Assembly (NCBI GenBank): GCA_049999765.1
Contig: JBNGIQ010009373.1
Coordinates: 154,593 to 218,592, forward strand
DNA: 64,000 bases
Direction of reading: 5' to 3'
Source: Phaeoceros laevis
Lineage: Eukaryota > Anthocerotophyta > Anthocerotopsida > Notothyladales
The translations under genes were made by a program, and so were the position numbers. The notes under the pieces are model-generated. The model saw only the letters and a list, made by a program, of their open reading frames with translations. It searched no databases and had not been told where the DNA came from. This document shows positions 21,072 to 30,855 of the stretch, one piece after another. Positions within the stretch are counted from its first letter, which is position 1. Each line of letters begins with the position of its first letter.

Positions 21072-21201
21072 ATTTTGAGACGCTTGCCGGAGAGTCCCCT
21101 AGCGTTTCAAGGAAAGTGCCCCAAACTGCAGAAGGGCCAAATGCCAGAGCCAGAATAGTGATTCTCGAATCCCGTTTCAAACGCATATAGTCTGATGGAC
21201 A

Positions 21202-24200
21202 GTGAAGGAGCCATTTTATAAAGATCCTCCTGGACTTACGGCTGGCAGCCGGGTGCAGCTGGATGTCAGGCTGACCGGCACTGCCTTGACTGCCGGTTTG
21301 CCATCTCAAGGACTAGTAGTTGAGACTGGTGGTGGATTGAAATCTCTGAACCACTTTGCAGTGAAGGTGTGGTGTGGGAAAAGCCAAGCATCCATTGGAG
21401 AAGGAGGAATGCCTCCAGCGGAGCTACAGGATTTTCTATGGCAAGAGTTCTTTTCAGATACGACGGAGTGGTGGGACAACAGACGGAGCAAGCCGACTCC
21501 ATGGCATCCTGATTTTAAGCACAAGAAGTTTAAGCTCGCACTGTGGGTAAACAACAGGCACAAGCCTGCTTGGGTGGACCGGCAGCTAGCATCTTGGGAT
21601 TCTGGAGTTAAAAGGCCTCCCGAGTCTGTACTTGGCTCAGTTAAGGGGCAAGAAGGTTTTGCAGTACACGAGGGTATTGCAATGTGCAGGAAGCTATGTG
21701 ATGACGGTCAGACTACTGAAGCTGTGGATGCATTGAACCTTCTGGTCCAACGTGGATTCAATGTACCTAGCGAGCTCTTCTATCGTGCTCTCAAGAAGAG
21801 CATCGTGAACAAGGACCTGGTTCTGGGTAGACGCATTCACGCCCTCACTGTGGAAAGTGGTTATGAAGGCGATGCATTTTTGGCCACCCACCTTGTCGCT
21901 CTGTATGCTTCGCATGGCATGTTGGAGGAAGCAATTCGAGTCTTTTCTAAAGTCGCTACACCGAATGCCCATAACTGGGCTGCCATCATCTTCGCGTATG
22001 CTAGACATGGAGAGGCTGCCCAAGCCATACGACTGTACAAACAGGTGCGTAAGTGAACCATTAAGTGCGTAAGTGAACCATTAAGCCCGATAACCATATC
22101 TATTCAGCAGTTCTTAAAGCTTGTGCCACTGCAGGAGATTTGGTTACAGGGAAGGAGGTCCATGCAGATATTCTTGCGAGTGAAGGGAAGCCAGACATTT
22201 TTGTTCAAAACAGCCTACTTGATATGTATGCAAAATGCAGGAGCTTAGGCGATGCTCGCGAAGTGTTTGACAAACTTCCAGAGAGAAACATGGCGACATT
22301 GAATGCGATGCTTGGAGGTTATGCCCAGCAGGGAATGGGCCAGGAAGCCCTTAGTCTTTACAATACTATGTATCAGAGGACCACATTAGTCCAAACTCTG
22401 TTACATTTGTGTGCCTCCTGCAGGCATGTGCCAGTGTTGGTGTAGGAGCTCTGGATTAGGGAAAGCAGCTCCATGCCCGGATTGCGGAGCAAGGTTTGCA
22501 ACATAACGTGGTTCTAGGCAGCAGCTTAGTTAACATGTATGCAAAGTGCGGCAGCCTAGGGGATGCTCGCAGTGTGTTTGACAGTCTTCCAGACAGGAAT
22601 GCTGTAACATGGACCATGATCATCGCTGGTTATGCCCACCAGGGTATGGGCCAAGAAGCACTTAGTCTTTATAATTGTATGCAACAGGAAGGTCTTTCAC
22701 CTCCAGACACTGTTGCATTTATGTGCCTCCTTCAGGCATGTGCCACTGTAGGTGTAGGAGCTCTGTATCAGGGAAAGCAACTCCATACCCAGATTGAGGA
22801 GCAAGGTTTGCAACATAATGTGGTTCTAGGCAGCAGCTTGGTTAACATGTATGCAAAGTGCGGTAGTATAAATGATGCTCGCAGTCTCTTTAACAGACTT
22901 CCGGACAAAAATGTTGTAACATGGACCACGATGATTGCAGGTTATGCCCAGGAGGGGATGGGTCAGGAAGCCCTCAATGTGTACAGTGATATGCAACAGA
23001 AAGGCCTCCTTCCTCCAGATTCTGTTACGTTTGTATGCCTCCTGCAGGCATGTGCCTTTGTAGGTGTAGGAGCTCTGCGCGAAGGAAAGCAGCTCCATGC
23101 ACAGATTGAAGAACGAGGACTGCAAGATGATATAATTTTAAGCGGCAGCTTGGTTAACATGTATGCAAGGTGCGGTAGCCTAGATGATGCTCGAATCGTG
23201 TTTGATAGGCTTCCAGACAGGAATGTTGTAACATGCAACACGATGATTGCAGGCTATGCTCAGCATGGGATGGGTCAAGAAGCCCTTAGTCTTTACGCTG
23301 GCATGCGACAGGAAGATCTCTCTTCTCCAAATTCTGTCACATTTGTATGCCTCCTGCAGGCATGTGCGAGTCTAGGTGCAAGAGCTCTCCATCTGGGAAA
23401 GCAGCTCCATGCACAGATTGAGAAAGAAGGACTGCAAGATGATGTGGTTCTGGGCGGCAGCTTGGTAAATATGTATGCAAAGTGCGGTAATCCTGAAGAT
23501 GCTCGTAGCGTGTTTGACAGACTTGCAGACAGGAATGTTGTAACGTGGTCAGCGATGATTGCAGGTTATGCCCGGCATGGGATGGGTCGGGAAGCCCTTC
23601 ATCTTTACATTTGTATGCAACAGAAGGGCCTCTCTCCTCCAAATGCTGTTACGTATATATGCCTCCTGCAGGCATGCGCCAGTGTAGGAGTAGAAGCTCT
23701 GCATGAGGGCAAGCAGCTCCATACGCAGATTGAAGCACATGGATTGCGAGACGATGAGATTTTAGGCAGCAGCTTGGTTAACATGTATGCAAAATGCGGA
23801 ACTGTAGAGGATGCTCGCAGCGTGTTTGATAAACTTTCAGACAGGAATGTACTAACATGGACCACGATGATTGCAGGTTATGCACAGCAGGGAATGGGTC
23901 ACGAGGCCCTTAGTCTTTACAGCAGTATGCAACTGGAAGGCCTCTCTCCTCCAGATTCTGTTACTTTTGTATGTCTCCTACAGGCATGTGCAATCGTTTC
24001 AGGTCTGCCTTTGGGAAAGCAGCTGCATGCAGAGATTCAGGAACGAGGTATGCAAGCTGATGGTGTTGTGGGAGCTGCATTAGTAAATATGTATGCAAAG
24101 TGTGGGAGCATGTTTGACTCACAGCAGGTGTTCGATTCATTGCCTGAAAAAACGATTGACGCATGGGGCGCACTGATTGGTGGATATACCCGCCAGGGAG

Positions 24201-24799
24201 ATAGTGCCTCTGTGTTTGACTTGCTTGCCAGGATGAGACTGGAGGGCATACAGCCAAATGGCATCACATTTCTTAGTGTGCTGACTGTGTGCAGCCATGC
24301 GGGTCTAGTGAACAAGGGCCGAAACTACTTTGAGGTCATGAGGACAGATCATGGCATCAGTCCAACCTTAGAGCACTAGACATGCATGATGGATCTTCTG
24401 GGCCGTGCAGGCCATCTGGACGAGGCGCTACACATGGCCAAGACCATGCCTTTCCCACCTAATGGTGCAGTGTGGCTCACACTGCTAGCCGCTTGCCAAA
24501 AGTGGAATAACATGGAAATTGGGCAAGAGGCTTTTGAGTTTGCAGTGAGGCTGGATGATAGCGATCCTGCATCCTTTGTATTGATGTCCAACATTTATGC
24601 CAGGGCTGAGATATGGGAGGAAGCAAAGGAAATGCAGGCAAGGAGACTGAAATGTGGGGCATGGAAGACGCCAGGCCAGTGCTGGTGGACTGACATGGGT
24701 GGAGGAGTGCATACGTTTGTCGTGGGTGACAAGAGACACCCTGAGAGTGAAGGTATATATGCCATTCTGAAACAGCTAGTCCAGAGAACGGAGAAATAG
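21202..24799 (+). pseudogene. PPR gene 4: PLS-class PPR pseudogene, no DYW domain
   Basis: Homologous to its neighbours along its length but broken. The N-terminal region (KVWCGKSQASI, EFFSDTTEWWD, AWVDRQLASWD) and first PPR unit are intact to about 22044. Then a 20-bp tandem duplication (22045-22084) brings a TGA and a frameshift. A second frameshift lies near 22370-22385, and a TAG at 22457-22459 replaces the Gln of GKQLH context. From 22496 a clean frame of five modules runs to a TAG at 24377-24379, where sisters have TAC (EHYTCMMDLLG). The frame continues through the E region (VWLTLLAACQKWNNMEIG) and PG box CWWTDMGG to a natural stop at 24797-24799, before any DYW domain. No ATG is seen at the expected start: the conserved N-terminus begins in open frame near 21202. 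Confidence 0.85.
22045..22084 (+). repeat. 20-bp tandem duplication disrupting PPR gene 4
   Basis: GTGCGTAAGTGAACCATTAA occurs twice in a row, at 22045-22064 and 22065-22084. Intact sister genes have one copy-equivalent (CGTCAGTCAACCGTTAAACC). It shifts the frame by two and brings TGA at 22054-22056. The junction CAG/GTGCGTAAGT resembles a 5' splice site. Confidence 0.95.
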
Positions 24800-25571
24800 T
24801 AATATGTGCCGCTTCTCAAGTAATCGTAGTGAGTTTTCCTGGGGACAGGGGTAACAGCCTGTGGATTACGCTCCAAACAAGTCAGCCGAGTGACAACCAT
24901 ACTTGAGATTAAAATCTGTGAAGCCACAGCTTAGATGGCAGAAAGTGAACTCTTATCTGGTTCCATGTGTACAGGGAGGGAAGGTCGTGTGGGGACTCCT
25001 GATGTAAGGGCTAGCATAGTTGTGAGGTTCGAGACTATGGCTTGCTGCTCTGGTAGACTCTACTTCCTGTAGCCACCAAGTGAAGAACGGCAGGGTGTAC
25101 ATCCGCATCTTCTCTTGTCTTTGGTGGACACGACTTTGTCATAAAGAACATCTCCTCTAGTTTGCTCTACACAGGAGCTTGATAAGAATTCTTGTTGCTC
25201 GCGGCAGTACAGCGTATTATGGTAACTTGTTTGGGCAGTTGTGAAAGAGCGAACTTGGTTGACAGTTGATACCTTTGGTAGCGTCAAGTCTCGTCGTAGT
25301 GGGTGCAACTCGCATCAGTTGTCCGGTATGGTGTCAAAACGACCGATGGATGAGGTCAGAAACCATGTACAGCTGACATGGATACTCTCATGTAGAGAGG
25401 CCACGTGACGACTCCCGTCTGCGTTTTTGGTGAGGTAGACTTCGACGGAGGTGAATCTCCAAGCCCGTTGCAACTCTTCGGGGCTCGAATTCCAGAAAGC
25501 CACTGTGTACTGAAGTCGAAACAGCGAAAGAGCTCTCTGAATATCTTGCTCGCCTGGTTGCTGTTGACCCG
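24800..25571. other. Intergenic, between PPR genes 4 and 5
   Basis: 3' flank of gene 4 and 5' flank of gene 5. Homology to the other PPR genes becomes visible only near 25570 (DPLQLDIELTG). The frame is open upstream of that to about 25490, so an unseen 5' exon or presequence may lie here. Confidence 0.4.
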
Positions 25572-28558
25572 TTGCAGCTGGATATCGAGCTAACCGGCTC
25601 AGCGTTGAGGGCAGGTTTACCATCAATTTACGAAATGTTGCGCATGCAAGGATTAGTACCTGAGATTGGTGGGACTAGATCTGAAGCCCTGAACCACTTA
25701 GCAGGGAAGGTGTGGTGTGGAAAAAGTCAAGCAGCCTCTGGAGGGAAGGAATGCCTCCACAGCAGCTCCAGTATTTCTTACGGCAAGAGTTTCTTGCAGA
25801 TCCAACACAGTGGTGGGACAGCACACGTAGCAAGCAGACTTCCCTGCATCCTGAATTTATGCACACAGAGTGCAAGGTCGCTCTGTGGCTAAGCAATCGG
25901 CAGAAGCGTGCTTGGGTGGACTATCAGCTAGCACCATGGGACGGTAGGGGGAAGAGGCCTCCTGACTTTGTATCCACCTCAGTTCGAAGGGAAGGACCTT
26001 TTGCAGCGCATGACATGCACTTCGAGATTGAAATGTGCGGGAAGCTATGTGAGGATGGACGGATCAGTGACGCTGTGGATGTCTTGGACCTTCTGGTGCA
26101 ACGAGGGTGCCATGTACCCAACAATCTCTTCTATCGCCTCCTCAAGAGGTGCATTGCAAGGAAGGATTTGGTTCTAGGCGGACGCATTCATGCTCTCACT
26201 ATCCAAAGTGGGTATGAAGGAGACACATTTTTGGCCACCCACCTTGTCAGTCTGTATGCCTCGCATGGGAGGTTGGATGAAGCAATTCGAGTCTTTTACA
26301 GGGTCCCTACTCCCGACGCCCATAACTGGGCCACCATCATCTTTGCTTATGCTAGACACGGAGAGGCTGCCCAGGCTATACGCCTCTACAGACGGATGCG
26401 TCAGTCAACCGTTAAACCCGACAACCGTATCTATTCAGCAGTTTTGAAGGCTTGTGCCAGTGCAGGAGATTTATCTGCCGGCAAGGAGGTACATGCCGAT
26501 ATTCTGGCCAGTCCAGAGAAACCAGACATTTTTGTTCACAATGGCCTCCTTGATATGTATGCAAAGTGTGACAGTTTAGAGGATGCTCGCAGAGTGTTTG
26601 ACAGACGTCCAGACAGAGATGTGGTCACATGGACCACGATGATTGCAGGCTATGCCCAGCAAGGCATGGGTCAGCAAGCCCTGAGTCTTTACAATGGTAT
26701 GCGACAGGAGGGCCTCTCTACTCCGAATTCGGTTACATTTGGATGCCTCCTGCAGGCATGTGCCTGTGTAGGTGTCGGTGCTCTGGATGACGGAAAGCAA
26801 CTCCATGCACAGATTGAAGGACAGGGACTGCAACATGATGCGGTTATGGGCTGCAGCTTGGTTCACATGTATGCGAAGTGCGGTAGTCTAGAGGATGCTC
26901 GGAGGGTGTTTGACAGACTCGCGGACAGGAGTGCTGTAACATGGAACACAATGATTGCGGGTTATGCCCAGCAAGGGATGGGTCAGGAAGCCCTTAGTCT
27001 ATACAATCATATGCAACTGGAAGGCCTCGCTCACCCAACTTCTGTTACATTTGTGTGCCTCCTGCAGGCATGTTCCAGTGTTGGTGTAGGAGCTCTACAT
27101 GAAGGAAAGCAGCTCCATGCACAGATTGAAGAACAAGGCCTGCAAGATGATGTGGTTCTAGGGGGCAGCTTGATCAACATGTATGCAAAGTGCGGTAGCT
27201 TATTGGATGCTCGCAGTGTGTTTGACAGGCTTCCAGACAAGAATGTAGTGACCTGGAATGCGATGCTTGCAGGTTATGCGCAGCAGGGGATGGGTCAAGA
27301 AGCCCTTACTCTTTACAGTAGTATGCAACAGCAAGTTCTCTCTCCTCCAAACTTTGTCACATTTGTGTGCCTCTTGCAAGCATGTGCCACTGTAGGTGTA
27401 GGAGCTCTGCACCAAGGAAAGCAGCTCCATGCACAGATCGAAGAACAGGGCCTGCAAGATGATGTGGTTCTAGGTGGCAGCTTGGTTAACATGTATGCGA
27501 AGTGCAGTGGTGTAGAGGATGCTCGCACCATGTTTGACAGACTCCCAGACAGGAATGTTGTAACATGGACCGCAATGATTGCAGGTTATGCCCAGCATGA
27601 GATGGGTGAGGAAGCCCTTAGTCTTTACAGTAGTATGCAAGAGGAAGATCTCTTCTCTCCAGATTCTGTTACCTTTGTGTTCCTCCTACAGGCATGTGCA
27701 AGTGTTGCTGGTCTACCTCTTGGAAAGAAAATCCATGCAGAGATTAAGCAGCGAGGACTGCAAGCTGATGTAGCTGTGGGAGCTGCGCTAGTAAATATGT
27801 ATGCGAAGTGTGGGAGCATGCTGGATGCACAGCAGCTGTTTGAGTCATTACCGCAAAGGACGATTGAGGCCTGGGGCGCCTTGATTGGTGGATATACGCA
27901 CCAAGGCAACAGTGAGGTTGTGTTTGACTTGTTTGATAGGATGAGGCTGGACGGCATACAGCCCAATGGCATCACATTTCTTAGTGTGCTGACAGTGTGC
28001 AGCCATGTAGGTCTAGTGGACAAAGGCCGCAGGTACTTTGAGGTCATGAGGACAGATTATGGCATCAGTCCAACCGTAGAGCACTATACGTGCATGATGG
28101 ATCTTCTGGGCCGTGCAGGCCATCTGAACGAAGCGCTACAGATTGCCGAGACCATGCCTTTTGCACCCAACGTTGCAGTGTGGCACACGTTGCTAGCCGC
28201 TTGCCAGAAGTGGAATAACGTCGAGATTGGGCAGCAGGCTTTTGAGTTTGCAGTGAGGTTGGACGGAAAGGATGCCCAATCCTATGTCTTGATGTCCAAC
28301 ATTTATGCACGGGCTCAGATGTGGGAGGATTCAAAGGAGATGCAGGCAAGGAGAGTGAAATGTGGGGCATGGAAGAAGCTAGGTCAGTCTTGGTGCACTG
28401 ACATGGGCGGAGTGGTGCACATGTTCGTAGCTGGGGACAACAAGCATCCCGAGAGTGAAGGAAGCTGTGGAAGGCCGGAAGAGCTAGTCCTAGAACGAAG
28501 AAAGAAGGATCTGGGTAGCATCTTCACTGGTAAAGGAGCTGAGGTATGTACTATGTAG
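25572..28558 (+). CDS. PPR gene 5: PLS-class PPR protein, N-terminal frameshift, no DYW domain
   Basis: The main frame runs from ATG 25751 (MPPQQLQYF) to 28558, 935 residues without interruption. Upstream, the conserved start of the N-terminal region (LQLDIELTG at 25572, KVWCGKSQA near 25730) is in another frame, so a small indel at about 25735-25750 separates it. Either translation starts at 25751, losing any presequence, or the gene is damaged. Order: EFLADPTQWWD, AWVDYQLAPWD, a divergent first unit (NWATIIFAYARHG), four near-identical modules, EAWGALIGGYTHQG, E region (VWHTLLAACQKWNNVEIG), PG box SWCTDMGGVVHMF. It ends in EGSCGRPEELVLERRKK... before any DYW domain. It is the least damaged plus-strand member. 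Expression is needed to tell gene from pseudogene. Confidence 0.75.
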
Positions 28559-29200
28559 GTACAGCAAGAAATTGCGTCTGAACAGGGAACCAGGGGCAAT
28601 GTCCGGCGTTACTCGGCTTTCTTAGCTCGTTAAACAAAAAATATCGTTAAAAGGCTCCGCTGTGAGCCTTTGTGACGCACGGGATAAGTTACTGTCCGGT
28701 GTCCAGTCTGCCAGTGAGACAACTGAATTATGTATGGAGTTCTGCTAGAACTTGTGTAGAAATTCAGGTGTGTGAGCATTCATGTATGTTGGCAAGCATT
28801 CAGGTCTGCCACTTACCTGCTTACCTCTCTCATCCACTCGAAGCTAGTGAGCAGGCTTCTGAGCACAAGAGGATCTGGCCACCAGTATCAAGCGGAGAGC
28901 ATGGACCCTGCCACCATCACTGCAAACGAAGTGCAAATCACTGTATTCGGGATCGTTCATTATTGCAAGCATATCCCGTTTCACCATTTCACCCTCTCGA
29001 GGCTGGACCAGCTCTGCGCGCGGTTGGTGGCACTATAAATACCTCGAGCTCTGGACGGGGGCTCCCTCATCAAGGAGTTTCTTACCAGATTCCAGAAACA
29101 GTCACACTGCTTGTTCGCCCACCGGTTTTGGCAAATTCTGGATTGCAAACCAGCTAGGTTTAGGGGTTTGCCTCGACAACTTAATGGTAAATGGCATGCA
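28559..29200. other. Intergenic, 3' of PPR gene 5
   Basis: No gene is recognised. It contains a good TATA-like site at 29034-29041 followed by a GC-rich stretch, listed separately. Confidence 0.4.
29034..29041 (+). promoter_or_regulatory. TATA-box-like site
   Basis: TATAAATA in a GC-rich context (GGTGGCACTATAAATACCTCGAG), flanked by short CTCGAGG/CCTCGAG arms. It resembles a core promoter or the U3/R border of an LTR. The only thing downstream is a decayed PPR fragment. Confidence 0.4.
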
Positions 29201-29204
29201 AGCG

Positions 29205-29745
29205 CAAGTGCAGGATTTCCAAACAAAAATGTTGTGATACATTGTGAAATGTGATGATTGCTCGGTTACGCCAGATGAAGCGCTCACTTCAGTCGTTAGA
29301 ATACTAAAGTCCTGAAGGCCTGGTCCTCCGATTTAGATTCTGTCGCATTTGTATGCCTCGTCCAGTCATTCGCCAGCGTGGTCTGCCTCCAGGGAAGCAG
29401 CTTCAAGTAAAGATCGAAGAACGTGGAACGCAGGATGATGTGGTCTTAGGTGGCAACATGTGTGACAAGGTCCGGAAGTGTAGGCTGAGAATTTGACAGG
29501 CTTCCAAGGTAGTAATGTTGCAACATGAACCGCTTTAACTATAGGTTATGCCTAGCAAGGTTTGGTTCAGAAAGCCCTTCTCCAATCCAGACTCTATGAC
29601 TCCCATGACAGTGCCAGTGCAGGGGCTTTGCATCAGGGAATGTAGTAGCTCCATGCGCAGGCATCGCACATGGAAGAACAAGAATGGAAAGCTGAGAACA
29701 TGTATACAAACTGCACTATCTTTTTTAAGATGATAGAGGTTTGCG
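29205..29745 (+). pseudogene. Decayed PPR gene fragment (sixth member of the cluster)
   Basis: No long frame remains, but nucleotide similarity to the PPR modules is clear and in order. AACAAAAATGTTGTGA...GATGATTGC matches the P motif (KNVVTWTAMIAG). TTCTGTCGCATTTGTATGCCTC matches SVTFVCL. AAGCAGCTTCAAGTAAAGATCGAAGAACG matches KQLHAQIEER. CAGGATGATGTGGTCTTAGGTGGC matches QDDVVLGG. GACAGGCTTCCA and TTATGCC begin the next module, and the end reads CATCAGGGAA...AGCTCCATGCGCAGGC. Numerous small indels and stops mark it as old. It extends the cluster on the same strand as genes 4 and 5. Confidence 0.75.
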
Positions 29746-29803
29746 GCTCAATATAGTGAAAAGGAGGGGGCTTAAAACCAAATGGGACCAGGCCGGATCC
29801 AGT

Positions 29804-29894
29804 ACTTCCACCTACAAGCGTCACGTTTCGTAGTACTTCTGCCTAGAAGCGTCACGTTTCGTAGACTTCTACCTAGAAGCGTCACGTTTCGTAT
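29804..29894 (+). repeat. Three tandem 30-31-bp repeats
   Basis: Units at 29804-29834, 29835-29864 and 29865-29894 follow ACTTCTACCTAGAAGCGTCA then CGTTTCGTAG, with few differences. Confidence 0.9.
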
Positions 29895-30205
29895 ACACCT
29901 CAACCGCCCGTCCGAGCCCGGGTTTCGAAACCTAAAAAGCATTGTTACAAGGGCAATTCTTTTTATGTTAGGAGCTGGTTCTCTGGAAGCACTCCGAACC
30001 ACCACGTGGAAAAATCAGGCAAAATGCAAAAAATACTTGTCGGCCTTGTTTCATGCCCGGCATGAAAGACGGGCCTGCAAACTCATTTTTCACGGAAAAC
30101 GGGACCTGTCAGCACCCCGTTGGAAGAATTTTGCTTGCTGGCCTTCAGCCAGGCCTTAAGTAATGAAGTTGAAAAGTTGATCCGGCATCAGCACGACGTC
30201 ACCTT

Positions 30206-30305
30206 NNNNNNNNNNNNNNNNNNNNNNNNNNNNNNNNNNNNNNNNNNNNNNNNNNNNNNNNNNNNNNNNNNNNNNNNNNNNNNNNNNNNNNNNNNNNNNN
30301 NNNNN
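30206..30305. other. Assembly gap (100 N)
   Basis: Exactly 100 N. Composition changes sharply across it: ordinary on the left, AT-rich on the right. The two sides may not be directly adjacent in the genome. Confidence 0.95.
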
Positions 30306-30829
30306 CCATATAAGGCAATAAAATATTTTTTTCTTATAGGAGATAGTAGAAAGCATCGTCTTGGGGGACCGAACAAACATTTTTGTCGTGTGGGGCTCTT
30401 AAGGGTTAAGCAAGTGAGTTTTTGAAATGCAGAACAATTTTTTCTTCTTGGTGCGAGTTCGCTAAAAAAAGAGAGAGATTCTCCTTCTTCTTTTGACTTA
30501 TACAAAAGCAACCAAACTTACCAAAGCACAAAAAACAAACCCAAGAAGAATTACATAGGTAAGGACTTAATGGAGTCTTCCAAACTAGAAACAAAGAGTA
30601 GGAAATGACGCCAAATTGATAAGATAAATAAGGCTCCACTAAATGTGGACTTTTAAATTCCCGTGGAAGACCAAAGGCACTTTTAGTTTTTTTTTTTCCT
30701 TTGTACCAGGTTTCTCTTGTCTTTTGCACATTAATTGCTACCACTTTGCACTTTGCTTTTACTTCTTCCATCCTTCTTTGAAATTCTTTTTCCTTTTCCA
30801 TCTTTTTCCCATTTTGATCTTAAATATTA

Positions 30830-30855
30830 ATAATATGTGATTCATCACATATTAT
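30830..30855. repeat. Short AT-rich palindrome
   Basis: Arms of 11 bases (ATAATATGTGA at 30830-30840 and its complement at 30845-30855) enclose TTCA. It lies in the AT-rich block and could form a cruciform. No function is implied. Confidence 0.7.

Larger units (their letters stand above)
20552..21201. other. Divergent intergenic region between PPR genes 3 and 4
   Basis: The minus-strand and plus-strand halves of the PPR cluster meet here, head to head. The region contains a 13-bp hairpin (20752-20792) and a perfect 23-bp inverted repeat (20984-21071). It probably holds promoters for both directions and marks the inversion point of the cluster. No gene is seen. Confidence 0.5.

Noticed and set aside
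16543-24799. Rescue of the PPR stop codons by U-to-C RNA editing
   Set aside because: That editing acts on organelle transcripts. These are nuclear genes with nuclear introns nearby, so no repair is expected.
7789-28558. CRISPR-like array
   Set aside because: Regular repeats exist, but the unit is about 306 bp of coding PPR sequence, not short repeats with spacers.
30406-30801. 131-codon minus-strand K/E/F-rich frame
   Set aside because: It lies in AT-rich DNA with no recognisable motif, and its K/F-rich composition is expected by chance in such sequence.
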